A stretch of DNA of 64,000 nucleotides, taken from positions 53,837-117,836 of the forward strand of contig JAAEAF010003552.1 of the NCBI GenBank assembly GCA_011037195.1, read 5' to 3'. The notes under the pieces are model-generated. The model was not told the origin of the DNA and made no database searches. It worked only from the letters and a program-made list of their open reading frames with translations. Shown here one piece after another: positions 11,201-22,500 of the stretch (positions are counted from its first letter, which is position 1; each line of letters starts with the position of its first letter). A program made the translations under genes and the position numbers. Source of the DNA: Triatoma infestans (taxonomy: Eukaryota; Arthropoda; Insecta; Hemiptera; Reduviidae).

Positions 11201-11769
11201 TTTTTTTTTAAATGGTACAAATTAAAATGATAGGTTAAGATGTTTACAGTTGTTCACAGAGTAGTGACAGAATCAGTTTTTAAATCCTTGATTCGTAGCA
11301 AATCAGAGACCTGATGTAGGAAAACTACCGGTCAAAGATTGGCAAGAGAGTTCATCAGTTCAACCGTTGTAGAAGCTTACGGCAGAGCTGCCAAACCAAG
11401 AACGCAAGGCCTTAATGATGGGTTTGTAGTTTCAGGAAGCATATGAGCCTATTGGGTCTGGCGGACAGGCCAGGTATTTTTGCCTGGAAAAGAGAGAGAT
11501 CGTTTCTTGCCCTCTACTATTGTGAGGGACTTGCAAAAGGCGAAATTCCTGCAATTGAGCGACTTCAAACTTGCTCTGAGCCAGCGGTTAACGTAAGTTT
11601 GGGCCGTGATCATTCTGTGCCGTTGGGAACACTTCCTCTTTATTGTTGTACACCTTACAATATAACCACTTTTGGATTGTCAGCGTATTTGAGAAATAGT
11701 TTCCCCAAAAAATCCCATAAAATCATTTTATCGGGAAAACGTTTTAATGGAAGATGTAAACCTAAATAA
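11201..11769. other. Unassigned stretch with a 108-codon open frame
   Basis: An open plus-strand frame covers 11443-11769. Its product (ADRPGIFAWKRERSFLAL and onward) is not recognised and shows no motif. The stretch is less AT-rich than its surroundings, which suggests transposon coding debris. Confidence 0.3.
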
Positions 11770-12030
11770 GTAAATATTCCAAGTTTGAAATCGTTGGCAC
11801 CACTTTTGAAGAAATTTGAAAAAACAAAATTGTATTTTCAGTTCAACATACAATAATGCATCCTTCTTTATAGTAAGTATTTATTGTCCGTACATAATAT
11901 CAAATTTGGTTATTCTCCGTTTTCTCCATGTTCTCTTAGTGGAGACATTTTCATACTCACGAGCCCCAAAATTCATATTTTAAGTGAAAAATTCAACTAC
12001 GAAAAACTGAAGCGATTCCATATATTTGTT
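11770..12030 (-). repeat. Diverged family A fragment A7
   Basis: It reads AAGTTTGAAATCGTTGGCACC, then CTCTTAGTGG, then CCCCAAAATTCATATTTTAAG and GAAAAATTCAACTACG, the reverse of the hairpin-proximal half. Confidence 0.45.
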
Positions 12031-12206
12031 TTTGTAGCTTCAAAGAAAGTAATTTAGGATTTCTCCTCATAACATTTTTTTTTTTTGCTACATTTCTTTT
12101 TGGAGCAGTATAATGGAAAACTTGTATTTGAACATAATTAGTAATATTTTTATCAGTACAATTATGATTATATCCTATTTTGAACATGGTACTAGCAAAC
12201 CTATTT

Positions 12207-13160
12207 TTACTTTCTCTTACTCCTAGTAAGAAGAAGTATTGTAATCATGTCAAATTTTCGATATCGATTTTTCACCGGAAATATCCGTTTTGAGGTCCCC
12301 TTAGTCCAAAAAAGTGGTTTTTAGAAAATGCTCTGTGTGTGTGTGTATGTGAACAGCATAGCTCAAAAACTTGATATTCCGTTTAGGTATCACCATGGAA
12401 TCTGACAGTAAGTTATCTGTCCAAAGTTACTCAACCGGAAGTACCACTTTACTAGTTGCTTTTTTCTCTTATTTGCAATTTTCTCAAAAATGGCTCCAAC
12501 GATTTTTTTGAATCTTGGTACATCAACTACACATACAAAGAGCTATAACTTTTATTTGAATCATTTCTCCGGAAAAATTCATTTAAGGGTACTTTTGACG
12601 GAGGGATGGGGTTATGGTTTCCTCTAAAGTGCTATTTTAGTTTATTAGACAACTCTGTCATCTAAATAATGTTAATTAGAATTAAATATGTTGTTGAAAT
12701 TCTGGGATTGAAAAAATTGGATAACCGGAAGTGCGTTTACTTTACCACTTTACTAAATGATTTTTTTCACTTTTTCGCAATTTTCTCAAAAATGGCTCCG
12801 ACGATTTTCTTGAAACGTCTTATATAAACTACACTTACAATGATGTACAACTTTTATTTAAAACATTCTCTGGAAAAATTCATTTAAGGGACTTTTTGTG
12901 GAGTGGTGGGGTTATGTTTTTCCCTCAGGTGCTATCATAGCTGATTATACAATTCTATCATCCAAAAAAAATTAATTAGAAATAAATAGATAGCCAAAAT
13001 TCCGAGTTTCACGAAAATTAGTAAACCGGAAGTACTTTTTTACTGGACAGTTTTTTCAGTTTTCGACGAATTCATTAAATTTGGTACACTAACTATAAAA
13101 TTAGTTATTATAATTTTGAGAACTGGAGTAAGAGAAAGTTGTGTGAGTGTTCTCACCAGA
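12207..13160 (+). repeat. Full-length family A copy A8 (Helentron/HINE-like)
   Basis: It begins TTACTTTCTCTTACTCCTAG with an 8-bp hairpin (CTCTTACT/AGTAAGAA, nearly perfect). Then come TTTCACCGGAAATATCCG and a GTGT microsatellite, and after that modules starting at CCGGAAG 12435, 12725 and 13026. The end is GAGTGTTCTCACCAGA. Read on the other strand it starts with TC and has CTTTCTCTTAC inset from that end, matching the inverted copy at the hairpin end. No open frame of note is present, so it is non-autonomous. Confidence 0.85.
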
Positions 13161-13380
13161 TTTTTTATTTAAGAATATTGAAATAAATATATCCTACATT
13201 CTAATTTCAATGGCATAATACTAATATGCCCCCAAGTTTTAATAAAGATTATCAATAGTTTCTATAGTTATGGCACGACCAAACGATCGGTGTGTTTAGG
13301 CGTTATGTATACACTCATAACTATAGAGATAATCGAAGATGATGTAACAAGTTTTCCAAACTTCTCTTACTTTAAGAGAG
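13161..13380. other. Non-coding spacer
   Basis: AT-rich, with no feature recognised apart from CTTACTTTAAGAGAG just before the hammerhead-like motif. Confidence 0.4.
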
Positions 13381-13419
13381 CCCCTGAAGATGGCAAACAA
13401 TGTTTGCCGAAACGTCGGG
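13381..13419 (+). ncRNA. Hammerhead-like motif, best copy
   Basis: CTGAAGA (13384-13390), a 7-bp stem GGCAAAC/GTTTGCC with an AAT loop, GAAA (13409-13412), then CGTC and GGG. CCC before the core pairs with GGG after the expected cleavage site (after C13416). A-C-G-U is self-complementary, so stem III could form between two molecules, as reported for small hammerhead variants linked to Penelope-like elements. One T between the core A and stem II is unexpected. Confidence 0.45.
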
Positions 13420-13894
13420 TTTAAAATAAAAAACATCTTAAAATTATTTGGTGTTTTTCTTGCAATCTTCTTGGTCGATAGCCCAACAATTAGATACAAC
13501 CAAAAAATATATACATATTGTAGGGTAAATGAAAGGATAACTGTGGAAGCAGTATAAAAAATATGTAGAGAATTCAATTTCCAATATTGTGGTACCAAAC
13601 ACATTAGGATCGGACGACTCGTAAGGGAGATGTAACTAAAAAACCATCTTCGAAGAAGCTTCTTCTATGAGCATTCTTTTGCTTAATATCAAATTAATAT
13701 CAATCCGACGAAAAAAATTATTATTACCAAAATTGTAGAGAATTATTCCCACTGCTCCACACAAATGAACTAAAAAATATATATAAATAACACAGGTATA
13801 TATATCTGTATACATATACACACACATTATGTATATATATAATGAACCAAACATTCTTTACATTGGTTCAATAAAAAGGTAAGACTATCACTTT
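13420..13894. other. Non-coding spacer with TA/CA microsatellite
   Basis: A TATA/CACA microsatellite lies at about 13778-13842. The apparent ORFs here are low-complexity. No gene is seen. Confidence 0.45.
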
Positions 13895-14000
13895 TATTAA
13901 TTTTTCCGGGAAAATTTATTTCAGGGAGTTTTCATACTCGGGGAACTTCAAAACATTTATTTCCGGTGGAAGTTCAGTAATAAGAGAAAGTAAAATCAAA
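13895..14000 (-). repeat. Family A terminal fragment A9
   Basis: TCATACTCGGGGAACTTC, TATTTCCGGTGGAAG and AGTAATAAGAGAAAGTAA match the hairpin-proximal end in reverse. Confidence 0.6.
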
Positions 14001-15466
14001 TCTGCAGAAAATTGGTCATATTGTCAATTAGTTTAAAAAAAAAAATCAAATTAAAGTGTTCCATCAGATATTTTAGCGTATATGTATATTGAAAAATTGG
14101 CGCAGATTACTACTAAAGTATGAAACTTGGTTATGGCGCTGTAAGTTCAACAAGGTTGGCCATCAATAATTTAGTAGTATAAAATAAATTAACAAAAGGT
14201 AATGAGAATTTCAAAACAATTATGAGAATAATACCAATGCGATAAAATTATGAGAATAATACTAATATGAATGCGATAAAATATATTTGTAATATTATTG
14301 AAATCACAATTATTGAAATTGAGGTAAATTATTATAGCATATATTATAAGCAATACGATAAATATTTATAAAGGTAAAATTTAAATGTTCTTTATCTGAT
14401 GTGTTTGTATTTCAGTTTTGGAAATGTTGTAAAAATATGAAAAAGTTGAATTATTATTAAGGAATTTCTGCATGGTGATGTGAGGGAAATATCGTCAAGA
14501 ATATCTGAAAGTAATCAGTAAGTAATAGAGGCAATTTTTTTATTGTATCTTGCATACCTACCAAAGAGAATATTCAAAATCTATACAGGGCTAGCATCCT
14601 GTTTTATGTTCACATTAAGAAGCCCAGAATTCGTCTTAAAATATTAGATCTTAAATTCTGAGTGGAAGACATATATCCACTAGGGATCCTAAAAAACCCT
14701 ACTAGGAACACAGTGTTTTTGAAGGCGGAAATAGGATGTTACCCAAGATTATTTATTCAGAAACTTAATTTCCTCGATACGTAAAAAAAATGAAGATTTC
14801 TTTGTATTTTTCCTTTAATTAAATTTAATGCCGCCCTCCATACTTAATTTAGTTTTTCAACAAAATTGTTCTTTTTCTATAGTCTTGAAGTGTAGGAACA
14901 TCTGTCGTAGTATTTATTCAGTAACATTATTTATTCTTTCAAATATTTACATGATTTATTTTCTTTAGGCGATTAAAAATATTTATTTTACAATTCAAGC
15001 AATTGTTACAATTTGTATTGAAATAAAATAAATTGCTTCAGTTTTATACATCAATATTAAGGCTATGTTTTAACATTTAACACCGGTTGCGACACCTAAG
15101 TATCTACTTCTCACTATATATCGGTTACCATTAAAAATGTTTATATTTTTTTTTGTCACTAATTAGCCATAAAGAATAATATCCTCCCAACTTCTTAAAT
15201 TTGACGAACATCTGGTACGAGACAAATTTATCTTTCGATATTTTTTTAGAAGGCACTGAGATATAGCCATGGCAACTGTTTTTGTAAAATCTTTCTTTTG
15301 ATTTGACCCAACTGGATTAAACCTCTAGGTAAATAAGTTTTTTTTTTCAAGTTAATTTAACATCGATTATTAGAATAATGGATCAAATTATTTTTTACAA
15401 CAACTAAAATTTAAAGATTTAAAAGACATAATGGAAAAAAATATTCTCTTATCAATATTATTCAAC
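14001..15466. other. AT-rich intergenic DNA upstream of AGPAT
   Basis: No coding signal, tRNA-like head or recognisable element was found. A short direct repeat occurs at 14203-14284 (ATGAGAATAATAC and AATGCGATAAAAT, twice). Confidence 0.5.
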
Positions 15467-15474
15467 TATAAAAA
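15467..15474 (+). promoter_or_regulatory. Possible TATA box for AGPAT
   Basis: TATAAAAA lies just upstream of the proposed 5' UTR exon. In DNA this AT-rich such octamers are common by chance, so support is weak. Confidence 0.15.
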
Positions 15475-15499
15475 CACTTTTATAAAGTTACTTAACGTA

Positions 15500-15732
15500 T
15501 TATTTTTACTCCTATTATGAAGGGCTGTGCGTTTTATTGATTATTGAACAGAAAGAGGGGAGACTGAACTCGTAACAAGTTAACCAGGATTATGACAAAC
15601 GAGACAGTAGGGGAGCGCGCATAGCTTGCTTTAAACGAGTGTGGTTGTTTATTTTTTTGCCAAATCGCTAGTTGAATTCAGAAGGCGCATAAGATCGACT
15701 GTGTCTATCAGAACATAAATAACTTAAGACAG
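15500..15732 (+). other. AGPAT: Probable AGPAT 5' UTR exon and intron donor
   Basis: This patch is richer in G and C than its surroundings and ends in ACAG/GTAAAC, a good donor at 15733. The matching acceptor is TTTTTCCGTAG at 16308-16318, two bases before the start codon. That makes a 586-bp 5' UTR intron. The left boundary is a guess. There is no transcript evidence. Confidence 0.5.
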
Positions 15733-16320
15733 GTAAACAGTTTAGGGTACAATTTTATTTGTGTATTGACTCTGCAATAACCTTATCAAATAGTAAGATG
15801 AACTGAATGCATTTCTCCGTTTTGTTTTCATTTAGTATCATTTGAAGTATTTAATTTTTCGTACAAATTTTCAGATTTTTTAGAACTATTTTAATATTAA
15901 ATAGATATAATTGAAAGGGATATGTTTTATCGTTTAAATATATTGAACAACGAAAGTAATAAAAGTTGAAATTAGTCATTATCACTTCTTGATAAGTGGA
16001 AACCCTTTATGAAGTAAACAATGTCTGTTTAGATAAATTTGATTATAATTTGTTACAAACGAGATCATGTGTTTAATTGCATTAAATATTATGTCATTTA
16101 TTGAAAAAAAACTTGTTAGAAATATTAAGCTGTTAAATTATGCACCTGCATGCATAAAGCTACTTATATCTTTTTATTTCCTCTTACTCTTAGCAAGAAG
16201 AAGTATTGCGACCGTGCCAGAATTTATGTTTTTGTTCATGTCTTTGTTGCTAGTGAAATCACCAAACATTTACACTTTTTTTTTTTGCAAACACTGAAAA
16301 AATATTATTTTTCCGTAGGC

Positions 16321-16520
16321 ATGATTTCTGCTTTTGGCATTTTCAATTGGGAATGTTTATTGGCAACTGCTTTTCTAAGTATTCTACTGTTGCCACTTTC
16401 TACAAACAAAACTATACGCTATTATGGCTGCTACATTTTGTATGTAGTTTCAGTTTCAACATTTGGTCTTCTATTATTACCAATTTTTGTGCTTCGACCG
16501 AAGAATGTAGCAAACTTGAC
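16321..16520 (+). CDS. AGPAT: AGPAT coding exon 1 (N-terminal membrane segments)
   Basis: This exon encodes residues 1-66 plus two bases of codon 67. It holds two hydrophobic stretches and ends in RPKNVANL, which lines up with the RGRNVEN region of animal AGPAT1. The donor is GTGGGT at 16521. A different donor four bases downstream (GTATTT at 16525) would break the frame into exon 2, so 16520 is the supported end. Confidence 0.9.
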
Positions 16521-19500
16521 GTGGGTATTTGTTTATAATTTTTTTTTTAACTTTAATCATGTTGATTACTATTTAGTCTATTTACGTTTTGTTTATTTAT
16601 TTACCAAAAATCCTCATTTTACTGTTCAAATCGAATGGTTTTAATTAATCGATTATTAAATTAGAATCCGTTTTCCTCTGAATTTGTTCTGCTAACCTAA
16701 TAAAATCCATACTTATAAAATATACATATATAAAAGAAGACATGAATTAAAGTGATTTAGATTTTTATCTCTGTATTACTTCCAGAATTTTTAAATCTAA
16801 TCGAGATTATTTTATTACTTTAATACAACTGCAAAATTTATTTTTTGACTTTATAATTAAAGAATCCACTTCAGTCGTTTATTATTTGCTTATTTAATTG
16901 TAAACATTACTCAATTGAGTTTAAAAGATAAGATAGATTTAATTGAATCTATGACATATATTTTTTAAGCAGAACTCTATTGCAAAATTATAAATTGTAC
17001 TTAATAGGATGTACTTAAGAAAATGTAATTTATATAAAACAATATTTTTGCAATTTCCAGGCTAGCTGCAATTCCGTTAAAATATTTTACCAAATTACTT
17101 GGTATAGAATGGGAATTAAAAAATGGTCATATTTTAAAGGATACCAAAGGTGCAGTTATTGTAGCAAATCATCAAAGTATATTAGACATTATGGGTAAGA
17201 TATGAATATTTTCAATAATTTCATTATTACAAACACTTTAATATAGAACTGAAAATAAAAGCATAAGGTTATTATTTAAGAAATATAAATATTTCATCAG
17301 TGCTTATATATTCCTTAAACAAAAGGTAAGTAAACATTAAGTAATGTTCCAAGGAAATCCTTGGACCTACCGCTAACATCTGCGGGTCATTTTATGAGAA
17401 AATGAAACTCCGGATATAGTTAGCCTTAGATAGATAAAAGTAATTATCGCTTTTAGTTACAGAATTTTTTTACAAAAATCATTTCAAATTTCACTCAATA
17501 AAATTGTAAACCATGTACGTATATTTAAAAAAAAGGTTTCACAAGGAACCTTTTACTTCACAAGGAACAAAGTTTGTTCCTTGTGCAAAACGCTTGGGCT
17601 TTGCAAATGAGAAATGTTGCTTACGCTTCACCATACTGCATTTAATTGTCAAGTAACCATGATTTTGTATTATACATAAAATCAGTCTAAACATAGGGAT
17701 AGCTGTTCCTTTTTTTTCTTACTTTCTTTTACTGCTTCAAGAGGGGTAATAACGATCGTATCAGATTTCTGGAATTACGCTTTCACCAGAAGTAATGTTT
17801 CAAGGCTCCTGAATACTGGTGTGAAAGAATTCACATGTCTCTCTCTCTTCCAAGTTCCAGGCAATACAAATTTTCTCCAAATGTCATTTTAAAAAGAACT
17901 TATTTAATTCTCTCTCCTTAGTATTATTTAGAGTATCGAACAGTAGAGTATGGCGCATTAGATGGAAGCCTAACTCGTTGCTATTCTAAAACTTCCCTAA
18001 ATCAATTTTCCTAGAAGCATATATAATAGAAGTGATATGCTACGTATCTATATGTACTTAGCATGTAATGTTAAATGAAATCGTCGAAAACATTTTTGTG
18101 AAAATCGCGAAAATCTTAAAAAAAAAAATCTATATACATAGATTATATGTATGTATATATACACTTATCCTTGAAATGATATAGACGACAACTACTACAT
18201 TACATGTGTTTTGTGTGTGTGTTTTTATATTTGTAAGTAAATGAAAGTTTAACAACAATAAAAAGAAAATCTTCATAGGAAGCTCAAAATTTATATTTCA
18301 TTCAAGTATTCCACAGGTTTTTTTCTTGTTTTTATTTTACTACCAACTCAATATCTATGTAATTCCATCACCTTATAAAAAATATTAAGGCAAATAAACA
18401 TTGAAATATTATACTTGAAGAAAATTATCTATTAGAAGTCTTCTGAATTGCTCATAACAATTGTGAGAGTATTTCATTGTAGTTTTTTTTAAAAATAATA
18501 AATATTAAACGCGATCTATAATTTTCGGAGTTCAATTATAGAAATTTTTCAATTTTCATGTTACAAAGAAACATTTGTATAATTTTACATAATTTATATT
18601 CTTTATAATTAATGTTTTTATTATAATAAAATGGCCGAATGGTCTGTTACTATTTTTAATTGTAAAATTGAAAAATTTATATTAAATAAGAATGATAGAT
18701 GATATATATACTCCTCAAATTGTAAAGAAAAATTTCATGTTATTTCTAAACAACCTTTGTTATCGAAATAAATCTTTGCCTCATAAATTATGAAAATAAT
18801 AATATCAGTGAAGGGCAATAATCAGTAAAAGTCCTTCCCGTTAGGTCGGATTATTAACTCATTATAAGATAGACTACATTTAGTGAAAAATTAATTATAC
18901 AATATTTTTGTACACATAAATAAGGATTTTGTGTTTCTAATAAAAAAAAAAAAAAAAATTAATAAAATAATTGTTGCCACTTGGAACAAAAGTGTGGATA
19001 TGATGGTGAGTGTAGCGTGCAGATCCCGCAGGGATAAGAGAATTACCCACACTTTTTTTTTTAGTGTTCTTGGCATCCGTGCGATTATCCTAGCCTAATC
19101 ACACGAACAACTTTTGGAATTAGCAAACCAATCTTTAGCTTACCTTACAAAGTTGCTTAAGAATTGTAAAGTGTACACTTCCAGACAACTATATTCTGTT
19201 ACAATATATTCTGTTCCATTACAATAAATCTTATACATAGTAATGGATTGAGAATGCAGTGAGAGAGAGAGTGACCTGTAACCACTGTGATCTAATGAAA
19301 AATGAATCTATTTTGAGCTATCTTGGTTATTGCAAGGAACATAGTCGGCTGAACAATGTATAAAGAAAAAGGGGCAATGAGTGTGTGTTGTGTGTGTGTG
19401 TAGTGGTTTACCTGTTTGTAGAACTTACCTGTGGCTACGCTAATCCCAAGTAATTGCGCATATCAGCTACCACTACAAGCCTCTCTAGGTTTATCGTGAT

Positions 19501-22500
19501 CTTGCTTTATCATTTGTTGCCTGCGATTAAACCCATCTCCCATGCATTACTCTTCTCCAGATTTTTTTTTTCTTTAAAAAATTCATAATTCATTGTCATC
19601 TGTTACATATTATCGTTTCTTTTCAGAGTTCAATTCTAGAAATATCCTAATTTATTATTACCAGTATAAAAAATATATATTTATATATATAAACATGTAT
19701 ATATTTTTATTGCAGGAATGTGGAATATATGGGAAATAATGGGTAACTGCACAGCAGTAGCGAAAAAGGAACTTCTCTTTGTACCACCTTTTGGCCAACT
19801 GGCCTGGTTGGGTGGATTAATATTTATTGACAGGAGAAATCCAAAAAAAGCTAATGAACAAATCAGAAGCAAATACCGTCTAATTAGAGAGAAAGGGGTA
19901 AGTAGTAGAATTTAGTTTTATTTATATAATTTGATATTTTTTTTTAAGACTCGTCAACTTTTCTATGGTTTTGACGCGCGGAGTCTTTTTCTTCCGGTCT
20001 CCTCGCAGTTTTCTCTTGGTAAGAACAACACTGTCCATCACCGGTCAGTGAACTGTATAGGCTACTAAGGAGAGAAAATCCAAAGATAGCTTTGCTGGAC
20101 TCGAATCTGGGATCTCCCTTATGAGTGCAGTGCGCTATCACTGAACTAATCTCTTTCTTTATTATTATTACTTTCTTTAAGTTCTTAAGCTTTCTAATAA
20201 TCTTTAAAATCTCTGTGACATATTACAGTATGTGATTTGGACATTTGCATAAGGGCATTTGAAGTTTTCGTGAACCTTTTGTATCTTGTAAAATTTTATA
20301 ATTGAAAGTTTTTCCCAAAAAATTGTTACTTTTTCAGTTATACCATGAAATTATATTATTTAAAAAAGTATATATAAATATAATTTGCAATTCAGTTTTA
20401 TTTAAGCATGTACTTAGGAACTTGATATCAATCAAGGTCAGTGTTGGCAACAAATGATTTAGAGTTGAATCAGTTGCGGGAGTCTATGAGTTACAATATA
20501 ATATTATATTGTACACATATAATTATAACATTCATAGATAATAACACTTCAGAAACCACTACTTAATTGTCTGAAAACGTTTAATAAATATTAATTAGCT
20601 TAATTAGGGGGTATATATATTAGTAATTTTTCTCTCAATATTTAAGAAGCTAAATAGCTATGCAAAATATTAACAAATTCTGTATTACTGGAAAAAAGAA
20701 ACTGAAAATCCAGAAAAGTCAACATGTTATGGAGTATGTTTAAAATTAATTTCATTGTGGTGTCCGAAAAAGTTTGGCAAGTAACTACTATATCTTGATT
20801 GAAATCAGGCGTGTCCTATCACTAGTATTGATCATTACATCGGCTTAAAAATCTTTGCCGAAATTTGGGCTTTTCCGAGGTATTTACTGGGGTGTAACAA
20901 AAGTCTGCGTTTTTTTTTTAATCTTTTACAGTACTTTACTGAACACTAGTTTACCAAAAGTTTCTCATTAGGTACCCCTTTCACTTTCACTTAATGCTTG
21001 TATCAGCTTGTGATTTGTGAGTGATTTAAGAAATGTCCTAGTTGAATCAAAAAATTCGGTCTATTTTGCGACACTACTTTAAAAAAGTCTACTACTGCTC
21101 AAACGCCGCTTCCGAAATTAATGAAGTAGAGAGGAAAGTCTCTGTACAGATCACGGGCTGCATAGATCTGCTTCAAAAACTTTGGATAGAGTGATATGAG
21201 CCTGGGAAGTAAGCTTCATCTAGGACATGCTCTCTCTTTAGATTAAGCCATTCTGGCGACAGCTCTAGAAGTGGATCCTTGCATCAGCACAGAAAACTTT
21301 GATTAGGTGTGTTCCGCTCAACCAAATACCGCCTCGTGTGATACCGCCAGTTCCCAGAAGCTGCCGAAACATCCAAATCACTTTACGCCGCACACCGAGT
21401 TGAAGTCTGTAAAACCCTTCTTCAAAATCTGAGTGATTTTTGTTTTATCACACGAATTATTATTGCGATGAAAAGGGTTTATTTCGACAACGAACAAACA
21501 AAAACAATGGATTGAAAAAGGCATTCCTTCACCAAGGCAACGCAGGGACGCACACGTCACGTCAAACGTTCTCAGGAATCGTTTTACTATATACTGCAAT
21601 ATTTCTAGTGACTTTTTCACAATCCTCTATCCATTTACTTGCCATAACTATCAATTTGTCATGTTACAAACATTTTTCTTTATAATACCCTTTATATAAT
21701 TTGTATTATTTATAATTAATTTTTTTATTAAGTGTAATATTAAACAAATTGATTTGCAATCATTGTATTGGTACCTGATAAATAGGCTGCAGATTTGGTT
21801 AATGAATTTCAACATATTCACTGTTTCGAACAGTGCCTAAAAGGAGCTAAATTTGGAACGGTTTTTTAGTTTGATTTATTTATCCTACGTGTCGGCATAA
21901 AAGCTATCTGGCATCTTGCTGCCCAATGTCTGTAAACCAGATGACTTTCTGAGTGTTCTTTCTGAGTATGCTAAGGAGAGCTAGACATTGCGGTAAATGC
22001 TGAGCGTCCATTTCCATCAAATGACATTATGACCACAAAGGCGATTCGACTACCCCTATGTTTTAAGGTGCTTATTTAGGTAGTCGTGGCTCGTTATTAG
22101 CCTAAAAAGCACAACTATTTCTCGTCGTGTCAAATTTAAGGGGATTTGCTCTTCCTTTGTCGTCAGGAGCTTCCATTTTTTTCCTAATGCGAATGCTTCC
22201 TGCCTCATGTTTTCCTTAATCTTCATGGCAGTAACAATCTGCTCTTGCTCTGCATTGGGATGGGTGGAACAGGCTGATACTTTTTGGCACCTTCACGAGC
22301 AAGTCGATCTGCCTCCATTCTCACGTCGTAAGAAGGCAATCCTTCCTTGTCTCTAATATGCTGCCCGAGCTGCAGGCTTTTTTGTAGTGCCACCGTCGTG
22401 CAGGAGCTAGTTCTGTTGCCCAAGGCCAAAATGGCCGCTTTTGAATCCACTAGGATCACGGTATTATACTCCTAGCGAGTTTTAATTTCCCTAAGTGCTA

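Noticed and set aside
11443..11769. 108-codon frame as a possible gene.
   Set aside because: No domain, no splice context and no family match by eye; kept only as unassigned transposon-like debris.
16150..16320. Earlier ATG (16150) as AGPAT start.
   Set aside because: The added residues are T-rich low-complexity read-through across a good splice acceptor at 16318; the 16321 ATG matches the AGPAT N-terminus.
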